Below, piece after piece: positions 1 through 8,590 of a stretch of 64,000 bases of DNA. The notes below the pieces were generated by a model. It saw only the letters and a list, made by a program, of their open reading frames with translations, was not told the DNA's origin and made no database searches. The position numbers were made by a program, and so were the translations under genes. Source of the stretch: Grimontia celer (GTDB lineage Bacteria; Pseudomonadota; Gammaproteobacteria; Enterobacterales; Vibrionaceae); NCBI RefSeq assembly GCF_900055185.1, contig NZ_FIZX01000002.1, forward strand, positions 810,586 through 874,585, in the 5' to 3' direction. Numbering within the stretch: position 1 is the first letter of the stretch; every line of letters starts with the position of its first letter.

Positions 1-504
1 GCGGGCATTACTGCCAGCCTTCGCAATGTGATTAGCTTCAATCATAACCTCACCAACAATGAGATCGGACAGCTCAATCCCATCGGTTTGAATTGTCTGC
101 GAAATGGCGGCATTAGCGGCAATATCGTCTGGGGTGCTCGAACTCTGCGAGGTGCCAACGAGCTGGCCTCAGAGTGGACGTATGTTCCTGTTCGCCGTAC
201 TGCGCTTTTCATCGAAGAATCCCTTTTCCGCGGTCTGCAATGGTCGCTGTTTATGCCGAATGACGAACCTTTGTGGTCGGAAATTCGCATTGCCGTTACC
301 AGCTTTATGCAGGGGCTATTCCGTCAGGGGGCGTTTCAGGGCAGTGCGCCGGAACAGGCTTATCTGGTGAAGTGTGATGCCGAAACGACCACACAAGCCG
401 ATATCGACGCCGGTATCGTCAATGTACTGGTGGGCTTTGCGCCCCTCAAGCCTGCGGAATTTGTCGTCGTCAGTCTGCAACTGATGAACAACAGTGGAAG
501 CTAA
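1..504 (+). CDS. Contractile injection system sheath protein (C-terminal part)
   Basis: The reading frame is open from the first base, so this is the 3' end of a longer gene; about 168 residues are visible. The segment reads ...WTYVPVRRTALFIEESLF... and ends ...FAPLKPAEFVVVSLQLM..., the typical C-terminal core of phage and eCIS tail sheath proteins (Afp2-4 family), in which conserved VRR and PAEFV strands form the inter-subunit handshake. The sheath contracts to drive the inner tube. A tube gene follows 70 bp downstream across a hairpin, the usual sheath-tube order. N-terminal and any additional sheath genes lie outside the window. Confidence 0.9.
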   Translation, partial: AGITASLRNVISFNHNLTNNEIGQLNPIGLNCLRNGGISGNIVWGARTLRGANELASEWTYVPVRRTALFIEESLFRGLQWSLFMPNDEPLWSEIRIAVTSFMQGLFRQGAFQGSAPEQAYLVKCDAETTTQADIDAGIVNVLVGFAPLKPAEFVVVSLQLMNNSGS

Positions 505-511
505 ACTCTCC

Positions 512-535
512 CGCCGATGGCGTTGGTCATCGGCG
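512..535 (+). promoter_or_regulatory. Hairpin between sheath and tube genes
   Basis: A perfect 8-bp inverted repeat, CGCCGATG (512-519) and CATCGGCG (528-535) with an 8-nt loop, starts 8 nt after the sheath stop codon. There is no T-run, so it is not a classical terminator. I infer an mRNA stability or partial-termination element that sets the sheath/tube expression ratio. Confidence 0.5.
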
Positions 536-574
536 ACTTCAATGAATTCTATGGACATGTAGCGAGGGGGCGTT

Positions 575-1102
575 ATGTCTCAGCTCAACGTGAACGGTCA
601 ACGGGTTGTGCCGTATCCCGGGTACAAATTCATCATCAAGGAAGCCGGTGGTGAAGTGTTGGCGGCGGTGCAGAAAGTTTCTGGTCTCAGCCGCACGGTG
701 GAAGTCAATGAATACCGCGCAGGTGGCGATCCATCACACACGCGCAAGTCGCCAGGGCAGGTGAAATTTGAAGCCATCACTCTAGAACGTGGTGTGACGG
801 AAAATCTGCAATTCGAACAGTGGGCGAATAAGGTTTGGCGAATCGGCACTGAGCCCGGCGGTGAAGTATCGCTGGCAGATCTCCACAAAAACCTGATTCT
901 GGAAGTGATGAATGAAGCTGGCCAGAAGGTGCTGAGTTACAGCATTTATCGTTGCTGGGTATCGGAGTACAAAGCGCTGCCTGGACTCGATGCTTCCAGT
1001 TCAGCGTTCATGATTCAATCCATCAAAATCGAAAACGAAGGCTGGGAGCGTATGACGGTGACGCCAGCGCAAGAGCCAAGTTTCGTTCATCCGGAACAGT
1101 GA
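575..1102 (+). CDS. Contractile injection system inner tube protein (gp19/Afp1-like)
   Basis: 175 residues, the usual size of T4 gp19-like/eCIS tube proteins. The start MSQLNVNGQRVVPYPGYKF, followed by a KVSGL segment and an ITLERGVTE strand, is the recognisable pattern of this family, which polymerises as hexameric rings inside the sheath. The start is preceded by GCGAGGGGGCG. It lies between the sheath gene and the Zn-ribbon-like gene at 1113. Only one tube gene is visible; eCIS clusters often have two or three, so others may lie upstream. Confidence 0.9.
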   Translation: MSQLNVNGQRVVPYPGYKFIIKEAGGEVLAAVQKVSGLSRTVEVNEYRAGGDPSHTRKSPGQVKFEAITLERGVTENLQFEQWANKVWRIGTEPGGEVSLADLHKNLILEVMNEAGQKVLSYSIYRCWVSEYKALPGLDASSSAFMIQSIKIENEGWERMTVTPAQEPSFVHPEQ

Positions 1103-1112
1103 GTAGACGCTG

Positions 1113-1919
1113 ATGGGCATGGTATTGCAGGCATTGAATGATAATCGTCAGGTGGAAGTCTGGGAAGCTGCTTCTGCAAGTCGAGCGCAGGAGCGAGCGG
1201 CGCTTCTGGCGGGGGCGTTTGTGCCTGATTCGCTGAAGCCTTCATTGCCTGATTGGACGGTTGCTGGCCGTGATCATTTATTGATGCTTGCGTACCAGCG
1301 CCAGTTTGGCGATGCCATTGAAGTAGAAGCGGCGTGCAGTGCCTGTGGAGAGAAAACCAAACTCTCATTTACTGTTTCGCAAATCCTGAATACCGCCTCA
1401 CCAGAGCTCTCCAATGCGTGGAATGCGGTACAGGCTTCTCTGGATACGGATGCGTACCTCCCGGCTTATCACGACACGGATCTTGAAGGGATCCCTTGTC
1501 AGTTTCGTCTTCCTCGTATTGCGGATTTAAGCATGCTGGATAACAGCGAAGCCATGATGTTTCAATTCGCACAGCGAGTGATCGACCCCGAAGGTTTCCA
1601 ACAAATTCGCGCTGCGCTGGCTGAGAGGGATAATCCAGAAGGTGCTTGGGAGGCGCTGTTCAAACAGATTGAACAGCAAATGCTGGCCTGTGAGCCTCTT
1701 TCCATTGTGTCACTAAATTCGGCTTGTCCGGAGTGCGGTGCGCAAACCTTGCATCAATTTGATATTGCCAGCCAGTTCTGGGCACAGCTCTCTGCCAGTG
1801 TTGAGAAACAGCTTTGGGATGTGCATTTGCTCGCGTCCGCATACGGTTGGTCCAGCCAGGATATTCTCACCATGAGCCCAGCCCGTCGCCGTCGCCACAT
1901 TGCGATGATTATCGAGTGA
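1113..1919 (+). CDS. Zinc-ribbon-like eCIS baseplate-associated protein
   Basis: 268 residues with two CxxC pairs: CSACGEKTKLSF near residues 74-77 and CPECGAQT near 206-209. Together they could coordinate one metal ion. The remainder is mostly helical-looking and acidic. Proteins of this type sit next to tube genes in several eCIS clusters and resemble T4-type baseplate assembly proteins, but I cannot assign a family with certainty. It starts 10 bp after the tube gene and is followed by the disordered protein gene at 1933. A structural or chaperone role in tube/baseplate assembly is inferred from position. Confidence 0.6.
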   Translation: MGMVLQALNDNRQVEVWEAASASRAQERAALLAGAFVPDSLKPSLPDWTVAGRDHLLMLAYQRQFGDAIEVEAACSACGEKTKLSFTVSQILNTASPELSNAWNAVQASLDTDAYLPAYHDTDLEGIPCQFRLPRIADLSMLDNSEAMMFQFAQRVIDPEGFQQIRAALAERDNPEGAWEALFKQIEQQMLACEPLSIVSLNSACPECGAQTLHQFDIASQFWAQLSASVEKQLWDVHLLASAYGWSSQDILTMSPARRRRHIAMIIE

Positions 1920-1932
1920 GGAGGGGAGTGCG

Positions 1933-2784
1933 ATGAGTCGAGGTCTCAGCCAATTTCTTCGCCGCAATGTCTCCGGTGAGCAATCGCTTAAACCTGTAGT
2001 GCATTCCTATTACTCCCACGCGGGAGAGACCATATCGAACACAGGGGCAGACTCTGCAAGTGACAGTGTCACTGAATGGCTAACGCCCGAGCTGACAAAT
2101 TCGAAGGTCGAGCGAACTCAAAACCAGCACAGTGAAACCTCTCCGGCAGCCACATCAAACAATTCATTGTCGCAACGTATTGATAAAAATATTGAAACTG
2201 GCTTTTACAGGGAAGTTGACTCCTTACAGCTTCCAACGTCGCCAGATAGTCCCACTTCACCAGATAAGGTGATGAGTCACTCAATACAGAGTTCCAAAAC
2301 GGATGTGCAGTTAACTTCCGATGAGCAAGACTCTTCAAACGTCGAGCGCCGGGGAATCACAGATAACCAGCCGACGAATTCCACTAACGTTGAGGCTCCC
2401 TCAAGTGATTTTAGTCACCCTGAGTCCAACAACACGACCCTCGCGGAGCTGAGGGATTTAGAGCAAGCGTCTCACTCTGTGGTGCCTGAAACTCAGCAAC
2501 GGTCCGCTAAACGCCGTGACTTCACCAAGCAGGTGGCCGCGTCGATCTTAGGTAATGAATCGGATTCTACCCGAACCGACAACAAGATATCGGCTTCGCC
2601 CGTTGAATCAGCTCTTTCAGCAGAAAGTGAAGGGAGCCCACAAGACCATCTAGAAGTGTCTGTGACCATTGGTCATGTTTCCATTGTGCCAGCGCCAAAA
2701 GCGGCAGAGAAAAAAACGCCAAGCTGGAAGCCGCCAGTCAGCCTGAGTGATTACCTTCGTGAACGTCAGGAGGGCAAACGATGA
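1933..2784 (+). CDS. Disordered Ser/Thr-rich eCIS locus protein of unknown function
   Basis: 283 residues dominated by Ser, Thr, Asn, Gln, Glu and Asp, with no hydrophobic core pattern over residues 30-230. Only the ends look ordered: an N-terminal MSRGLSQFLRRNV segment and a C-terminal PPVSLSDYLRERQEGKR helix. The gene begins 13 bp after the Zn-ribbon-like gene and overlaps the cap gene by 4 bp, so it is translated with the structural operon. Short ordered ends flanking a linker suggest a tether or scaffold. No catalytic motif is visible and I do not recognise a family. Confidence 0.6.
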   Translation: MSRGLSQFLRRNVSGEQSLKPVVHSYYSHAGETISNTGADSASDSVTEWLTPELTNSKVERTQNQHSETSPAATSNNSLSQRIDKNIETGFYREVDSLQLPTSPDSPTSPDKVMSHSIQSSKTDVQLTSDEQDSSNVERRGITDNQPTNSTNVEAPSSDFSHPESNNTTLAELRDLEQASHSVVPETQQRSAKRRDFTKQVAASILGNESDSTRTDNKISASPVESALSAESEGSPQDHLEVSVTIGHVSIVPAPKAAEKKTPSWKPPVSLSDYLRERQEGKR

Positions 2785-4088
2785 GCAGCGCGCTGGCCAT
2801 TGCTGGTATCACTCAACTTCTCCGGGATTTGCTGAATGATGGCTTGGTTGATCACGACGTGGCAACCATGGTCAACACCAATGTGCCTGTTCACGCGCTT
2901 CCACCCGACCAAATGTTGGCGCAAGAAGAAGACAATGCAACTGCGCTGAATGTTTTTCTTTATCACACCGAAGTCAACGCTGCCTGGGCAAACCAATGTT
3001 TGCCAACCCGAAACAGCGACGGCGATAGAATCAACAACACACCGCTGCCGCTGGATTTGTATTACATCGTGAGTGCGTATAGCACCGCTGATTTGCACAA
3101 CGATGTATTGCTTGGCTATGCCATGCAAATTCTTCACGAGCATCCGGGGTTTACCCGCGCAGAAATTCAAACTGCGTTAAACCCTTCACCCGCGATTGCT
3201 GCGGGCCTTCCACCGCTTCTCCAAGCGCTGGCAGACACAGGTTTGGCTGATCAGGCTGAGGCGATTCGTATCGCGCCCCACCCAATGCCCGTGTCGGAAA
3301 AATCCGCGTTATGGAGCGCATTGCAAAGTCAGTATCGTCCCTCCGCCACTTACCGCGTATCAACCGTGTTGATGCAAGTTGAACAAGGCACGCGGGAAGC
3401 GCTTCCGGTATTGACCATTGGCCCCGGAAATACTGGGCCCGATGTCCAGCCAAGTCTGGTTCCGTCAGTTCCCCAACTGGCGCGCATTATCCCTCCCGCC
3501 TTGCAGCCCAGTGCAAGGTTGGGAGATACCCTGGACACCGAAGGTTTTGCGCTGGATGGCGCGAATCCTCGATTTACGCTCTCGCATATCTCACAGGAGG
3601 TGGAACATACAATCAATGCAGAGGCGGGCGGAACAGCACGCGCGCAGTCAGTGACACTGCCGAATGCTGCAGCCAATTGGGCAGCAGGTATCTATTCACT
3701 TTTCTTTACTGCTGACGTTGGTGGTCAACCATTACAATCTAATCAACTTTCCGCCCAAATCGCCCCAGTGATGACCTTGCCGCCCACCAGTGTGGTGCGA
3801 AATGGTCAAACTGTGGTTGTCACGTTAAGCGTTACCCCGCATGTTCATCCCGGACAACAAGCCATGATGTGGCTCGGTTCAGAAGGGGCGACGGCGGAAT
3901 CTGTCGCATTGGCGACAAACACCCTTGTTTTTATCTTCGGGCCACTGGCTGCAGGCAGTTACCCAGCCAGATTGCGTGTTGATGGTGTCGATAGCTGGTT
4001 TATCCTTCGCGACAGACCACCTGTTGCTCCTGACTTCACCCCTCGGGCACCGATTTTCGACCCGACTCAGGTAGTGGTGGTGCCATAA
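2781..4088 (+). CDS. DUF4255 cap/tail terminator protein (Afp16/Pvc16-like)
   Basis: 435 residues. The first ~190 residues match the DUF4255 (Pvc16 N-terminal) pattern: an N-terminal ALAIAGITQLLRDLL helix, NVFLYHTEVNAAWAN, and PLPLDLYYIVSAYS followed by a helix ending near a TRAEIQTAL motif. In Afp and PVC this protein caps the sheath-tube end distal to the baseplate. Residues ~200-435 are beta-rich and Ig-like, an extension seen in some Pvc16 proteins. It overlaps its neighbours by 4 bp upstream and 1 bp downstream, consistent with translational coupling. Confidence 0.85.
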   Translation: MSSALAIAGITQLLRDLLNDGLVDHDVATMVNTNVPVHALPPDQMLAQEEDNATALNVFLYHTEVNAAWANQCLPTRNSDGDRINNTPLPLDLYYIVSAYSTADLHNDVLLGYAMQILHEHPGFTRAEIQTALNPSPAIAAGLPPLLQALADTGLADQAEAIRIAPHPMPVSEKSALWSALQSQYRPSATYRVSTVLMQVEQGTREALPVLTIGPGNTGPDVQPSLVPSVPQLARIIPPALQPSARLGDTLDTEGFALDGANPRFTLSHISQEVEHTINAEAGGTARAQSVTLPNAAANWAAGIYSLFFTADVGGQPLQSNQLSAQIAPVMTLPPTSVVRNGQTVVVTLSVTPHVHPGQQAMMWLGSEGATAESVALATNTLVFIFGPLAAGSYPARLRVDGVDSWFILRDRPPVAPDFTPRAPIFDPTQVVVVP

Positions 4089-6097
4089 TGTCTGAGTCCA
4101 TCCAATTTTCTATTTCTGAGCAACAACAAGCCAAAGAGCTGCAATCTCTTGAGCGCTGGCAGGCGTTGAACAACGCTCATTTAGCCGCCTTGGTAGATTG
4201 GGCGCTCAAATTGCTGTCAGATGAAGACAGCACCACATCGTCGGAATCGGTTTCATCCATAAATGCTCGATTTCGTTCTGAAACCAAAGCGGGCAACCCG
4301 AGTTCAATCAATGTCTTGAATGATCAGTTTGGACTTAACGAAAGCGACCAGAGCGTATTGGCGTTGGTGGTTGCCGCAGCGCTTGAACCCTTGGTAGCAG
4401 AGCGTTGCGCGGTACTTTCCGGCAATCACTCAAATCCTTTTCCGACTGCGATACTTTGTGTATCACGGATTCCTGAATGTGACTGGAGCAGCTTTTCACC
4501 GCATTCCCCACTTCGTTACTGGTTGCTGGTGGAATGGCAGCCGTTAGGTTCTGGTGACGGAGTATTGAGTGCCGATGAGCGGGTGGTGAATTTTGCCCGA
4601 GGTCTTAGCTATATCGATGAACGCCTTTCCGTATTACTTGAGCCTGCCAATTCAGAATCTGCTGCTTCTCTTATGCCATCCCAGCGCCAACAGTTGGATG
4701 CCGCATTAAATTACCTTTCTCAAAGCCAGCGCTTCGAAATGAATAATACCTCGACCGTGTTTGAGCTTTTTGGTGATGATGCCTTTGCTAAGCGTACAAT
4801 GGCGGTCTCTATTTCGACCGAATTAAATATCGGTTTGCAACGCATTAATGCCGCTAATCTACCTACACGAGCTAACGATTTAGATGCATTGGCAAGGCTG
4901 TGGCTGCGGGAAGCGAGCCTTTTACCCATGCTGCTATTGGTCGAAGAAGCGGACGATGCGCCAAAACAAAAGCTGGCAGCGCAGTTTGTCGAGAGATTGC
5001 GTGGATTGGTGTTGATTGAGACAGGTCACGCTTCTGCAGCCCTTTCAAGCAGAAGCTTTCCGCTTGAAGTGAAACGCCCCTCGGTGCAAGAGCAGGAATC
5101 GATATGGGCTGAGTTGCTCCCGGTTGACAAAAAGCAGCTTCCTGCAAGATTGGCCGAACAGTTTTCGATGAGCGAGCCAGACATTTTCCGTTCCGCTTCA
5201 GTGGCCGCTGCGCAAAGTGGCTCAGATAGCGACTCAGAATTTGAAAAAGCACTCTGGCAAATCTGCCAGCGCGGTGCGTCAACCGAGCTGTCAAAGCTCG
5301 CCCAACGTATCGAATGCAAAGCCAGTTGGAACAACCTGGTGTTACCGGAATCCCAAACCAAGATGTTGGAGCAGCTTGCTTCTCAGGTTGCTCTTCGCAG
5401 CCGTGTTTATCAGTCCTGGGGGTTTCGTGAACGCATGAGCCGGGGCATGGGCATTAGCGCCATGTTCAGCGGCGAAAGCGGGACAGGGAAAACCATGGCA
5501 GCAGAGGTGATTGCGAATACCCTGAACCTCGATCTTTACCGCATCGACCTTGCCAGTGTGATCAGCAAATATATCGGCGAAAGCGAGAAGCAAATGCGCG
5601 CCTTATTTCAGGCGGCTGAGCGCTGTGGAGCCATCCTCTTCTTTGATGAAGCTGATGCACTGTTTGGCAAGCGAAGCGAGGTGAAAAACAGCAATGATAG
5701 ATTCGCCAATATTGGCATCGATGACTTGTTGCAACGGATTGAAATGTTCAACGGATTGGCGATTCTAGCCACCAATCTAAAATCCCAAATCGACAAAGCC
5801 TTTATGCGTCGTCTGCGCTTTGTGGTGGATTTCCCATTCCCTGCGCCAGCGGAAAGAGAGCGGATCTGGCGCTCTGTATTCCCGACCCAAACACCATTGG
5901 CTTCCGACGTTAACCCTGCTCGGCTTGCTCGACTTAACCTCACAGGCGGCAGCATTCACAACGTTGCACTGAATGGTGCGTTTCTCGCGGCGCAACACAA
6001 TGAATCGGTGTCTATGCGGTGGCTGATGGAAGCGGCCGCGGCAGAGCTTCAAAAGCTGGAGCGTCCTATTAAAGCGGGGGACTTAGATTATGGCTGA
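4088..6097 (+). CDS. AAA+ ATPase of the injection system (Afp15-like)
   Basis: 669 residues. Walker A GESGTGKT is at residues 462-469 and Walker B ILFFDEADALFG has D520-E521; a sensor ATNLKSQID and an arginine-rich MRRLRFVVDF follow. The ~450-residue N-terminal part is helical and weakly conserved. In Afp/PVC loci the AAA+ protein is needed for particle assembly or cargo loading and is not homologous in placement to ClpV of type VI secretion. It directly precedes, and overlaps by 8 bp, the first DUF4157 protein, which suggests coupled expression of loader and cargo. Confidence 0.9.
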   Translation: MSESIQFSISEQQQAKELQSLERWQALNNAHLAALVDWALKLLSDEDSTTSSESVSSINARFRSETKAGNPSSINVLNDQFGLNESDQSVLALVVAAALEPLVAERCAVLSGNHSNPFPTAILCVSRIPECDWSSFSPHSPLRYWLLVEWQPLGSGDGVLSADERVVNFARGLSYIDERLSVLLEPANSESAASLMPSQRQQLDAALNYLSQSQRFEMNNTSTVFELFGDDAFAKRTMAVSISTELNIGLQRINAANLPTRANDLDALARLWLREASLLPMLLLVEEADDAPKQKLAAQFVERLRGLVLIETGHASAALSSRSFPLEVKRPSVQEQESIWAELLPVDKKQLPARLAEQFSMSEPDIFRSASVAAAQSGSDSDSEFEKALWQICQRGASTELSKLAQRIECKASWNNLVLPESQTKMLEQLASQVALRSRVYQSWGFRERMSRGMGISAMFSGESGTGKTMAAEVIANTLNLDLYRIDLASVISKYIGESEKQMRALFQAAERCGAILFFDEADALFGKRSEVKNSNDRFANIGIDDLLQRIEMFNGLAILATNLKSQIDKAFMRRLRFVVDFPFPAPAERERIWRSVFPTQTPLASDVNPARLARLNLTGGSIHNVALNGAFLAAQHNESVSMRWLMEAAAAELQKLERPIKAGDLDYG

Positions 6098-7733
6098 GTT
6101 CTCCTCGCTACAACCGCAAAAATCCAATGCCGAGAAAGCGACCAATACCCCGCGTAACGGTTTTGTGATTCAGAAAAAATGCGGTTGTGGAAATGCAGCA
6201 CCGACAGGAGGCACTTGTTCTGCTTGCGCTGCGAAAGCAGCAGCGAACAGTCCTGTATTGAAAAAGCCTGCTATCAGCACGAGTGCGACTCAACCTGATG
6301 GTGCTATTCCCCAATCGTTAAGAGAGCGTGCTGAACAGACCTTCGGTACTGCGCTGCCGGATGTGAATTTCTACACCGGTGGTACGGCGCAAAATTATGC
6401 CCGACAACTCGAGGCAAAGGCATTTACCGCAGGCAATGATGTCTATTTCGGTAGCGGATTCTATCGGCCTGATACACCGGAAGGCTTACGTTTGATTGGG
6501 CATGAGCTGACGCATGTGGTGCAGCAGCGTAGAGGACTGGCGTTTTCGAAGCTTCAAGGTGCGGGTGACACTTACGAGCAAGAAGCTGATCGGGGTGGTG
6601 ATGCATTTGCTGCGGGTAAGCGCTTCAGTGTGTCGTCACCGCAAGGCTCGATCGGACGTTTCCCACAAAGGATGGGTGCGGCAGAGTCTGCGGAAGTCGT
6701 GGGCTCGGAATCACCTTCTCACGACCTTGAATTTCTCGGCGAGATGATGGAACAGTCTGAGGTTGAAAGCCTGTTTACTGATTTGCAGTCGCTGGAGACT
6801 CCAGAGAGCAAGCTCTATCTCATCCCAGAATCTGCGGTGGAATCTTTTGGCGATAACCGACCGCAGCCTTCGGCACCCATTCCTCAAGCTAAGTTGTTGG
6901 ATGGCGTATCGCGACAGGGAAGACTTCCAGTAATCCAGCGGGCAATCGTAGCAGGTTGTAACGTGCCAACGATGACAATGGGTCAGATTGGCGTCGCTGC
7001 ACACCGCCAGATTGGTGGGTTCTGTGGCGTACTTCACCAAGCGATATCTCCCACAACACCTTGTTTGGGAAATGGTCACCCCGGCTTTCAAATTCCCGGT
7101 TCAACGCGACCTGATATGGTTAAGCAATGGTCTCAAGGTCCTTTTGTTGATGAAGTTGGGGAAATCAAGCCTGCTTCTTGGTTAAACGGTCGTCAGGTTG
7201 ATGCCGAAGCCCAGTTAAACCGCGATATAGCCAATTACCAGCGCATCATTGGCCCCGCAACCACCATGTGGTCTTACGCCTTTCCGACCATGCCATTTGT
7301 GGCGAACCCTTTGCAGAATATTGATGTTTGGCCTGCTGTGGGTGGTTCTGCTTCCAATGGTGTTTATTACTACCGATGCCGGAACACACGCAGAAGAAGA
7401 GCCCCGAGAAGAGTGCGAATCCGAGTTCGGTTACCGGTTCCGGTTTTGCTGCCGCGTACTGTTCCCAGAGTTGTCCCACAGCCAAACCCACATCCTGTGC
7501 CTTCACCAAGGCCTGCTCCGCGCCCAACACCAAGACCTGTGGAGCCGCCTTCAGAGCCTTGGCGTATGCCAGAGCTTCCCGAAATGCCGGATTTGCGCCC
7601 AGCCGTTAAACCTGTGGTTGCAGGGGCTGCTGCCGTTGGCATTGGTTATCTTATTTATCGCGGTGTTCGAATGATCCCATCATTAGCGCCACCGCTTTGG
7701 TGGACCATTCCTGGCAATCTCGCGGTGCCATAG
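6090..7733 (+). CDS. DUF4157 (eCIS core domain) protein, candidate cargo with PD-(D/E)xK-like segment
   Basis: 547 residues in four parts. (1) An N-terminal CxC-x9-CxxC cluster, C31, C33, C43, C46. (2) The DUF4157 metallopeptidase-like domain at about 70-150, ending in HELTHVVQQ with H138, E139 and H142. (3) A segment at about 290-440 in which RPDMV (D342), VGEIKP (E358, K360) and AEAQLNRDIANYQ (Q375) follow the spacing of PD-(D/E)xK nucleases. (4) A Pro/Arg-rich tract (~445-515) and a hydrophobic C-terminal helix (~518-535). DUF4157 is a hallmark of eCIS loci and is commonly joined to effector domains. The nuclease reading is my inference from the pattern alone. The following gene has a strong AGGAGG site. 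Confidence 0.8.
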   Translation: MAEFSSLQPQKSNAEKATNTPRNGFVIQKKCGCGNAAPTGGTCSACAAKAAANSPVLKKPAISTSATQPDGAIPQSLRERAEQTFGTALPDVNFYTGGTAQNYARQLEAKAFTAGNDVYFGSGFYRPDTPEGLRLIGHELTHVVQQRRGLAFSKLQGAGDTYEQEADRGGDAFAAGKRFSVSSPQGSIGRFPQRMGAAESAEVVGSESPSHDLEFLGEMMEQSEVESLFTDLQSLETPESKLYLIPESAVESFGDNRPQPSAPIPQAKLLDGVSRQGRLPVIQRAIVAGCNVPTMTMGQIGVAAHRQIGGFCGVLHQAISPTTPCLGNGHPGFQIPGSTRPDMVKQWSQGPFVDEVGEIKPASWLNGRQVDAEAQLNRDIANYQRIIGPATTMWSYAFPTMPFVANPLQNIDVWPAVGGSASNGVYYYRCRNTRRRRAPRRVRIRVRLPVPVLLPRTVPRVVPQPNPHPVPSPRPAPRPTPRPVEPPSEPWRMPELPEMPDLRPAVKPVVAGAAAVGIGYLIYRGVRMIPSLAPPLWWTIPGNLAVP

Positions 7734-7741
7734 GAGGATGA

Positions 7742-7951
7742 ATGAAAGTCACGATTAGGTTCGATCAAATCGACATCGCTGAAAACGCCTCCTATCGCGA
7801 AATTTATCGCGTGATGTCTGATGCCGTTCGGGAAAACTGGCCGGGTATGACATCCGTTTCATCAGAACATCAAAGGCTGGCACAGCAGCAAGCTGCGGCT
7901 TCAGCGGCAAGGCAATTATCCCGGACTGTTGCAGCTAGGAGGGCGCGCTAA
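7742..7951 (+). CDS. Small hypothetical protein in eCIS operon
   Basis: 69 residues, preceded by a strong TAGGAGGATGA ribosome-binding site and ending directly against the next start codon (TAA-ATG). The N-terminal half looks like a short beta-alpha unit (MKVTIRFDQIDIAENASYRE). The C-terminal half is Gln/Ala/Arg-rich and probably helical. The tight spacing and good start signal argue that it is real. I do not recognise a family; a small hub or adaptor subunit is plausible from position before the CIS tube-domain gene. Confidence 0.6.
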   Translation: MKVTIRFDQIDIAENASYREIYRVMSDAVRENWPGMTSVSSEHQRLAQQQAAASAARQLSRTVAARRAR

Positions 7952-8575
7952 ATGCTGTCTTCCCAACCTAACTACCTCAAAGCGGGAATTGTTCTTTTGG
8001 ATCCACAAAGCGCGGAGCCAATGAGTGCCATTCCTTTGCTAATTAATCCGGACTCACTCAATACCCAGTTTGAGGTGAAATCACCATCGACCTCTGAAAC
8101 CCGCAGTGAACAACTTCGTCTGAATGGTCCGCCAAAAGAAACCATTACGTTTGATGCCATTCTCGATGCGACAGATGCCATGTCACGCGGTGATGAGGAC
8201 GCCGTGAAATACGGAATAGGGCATTACATCGCTGCGCTTCGTAGCCTGATTTCGCCCACCAAACGTCAGCTTCTAGACAATGACACGCTGGCGCGACAAG
8301 GCAAGCTCACCATTATTCCGATGACTCAGCCTTTGCCAGTGTTCAGTTGGGGATTGCGTCGGAGAATGCCTGTGAAAGTCGGTAGCCTTTCTGTGGCAGA
8401 AGAGTTTTTCAGCGCGCAGTTAAATCCGATTCGCGCCAAAGCCAGCCTGTCACTGCAAGTGTTGTCGGTCGATGATTTGGGCTTTGACCATCCTGCTTCG
8501 TCGCTCTTCCTTCATTACCTTGATGGCATCGAGAAGCAAGCAGCGAAAGTCATCAAACCAGCGGTTGATGGATGA
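7952..8575 (+). CDS. CIS tube-domain baseplate hub protein (Afp7-like N-terminal domain)
   Basis: 207 residues. The pattern IPLLINPDSLNTQFEVK, LRLNGPPKETITFDAILDATD and a later SWGLRRRMPVKVGSLSVAEEFFSAQLNPIRAKASLSL is that of the contractile injection system tube protein N-terminal domain found in Afp7/Pvc7, which adapts hub to tube. Family members commonly carry a C-terminal LysM domain. Here it is absent and a LysM/gpX-like protein is encoded separately by the next gene, so the Afp7 architecture appears split over two genes. Confidence 0.8.
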   Translation: MLSSQPNYLKAGIVLLDPQSAEPMSAIPLLINPDSLNTQFEVKSPSTSETRSEQLRLNGPPKETITFDAILDATDAMSRGDEDAVKYGIGHYIAALRSLISPTKRQLLDNDTLARQGKLTIIPMTQPLPVFSWGLRRRMPVKVGSLSVAEEFFSAQLNPIRAKASLSLQVLSVDDLGFDHPASSLFLHYLDGIEKQAAKVIKPAVDG

Positions 8576-8590
8576 TTAGGGGCAAATAGC

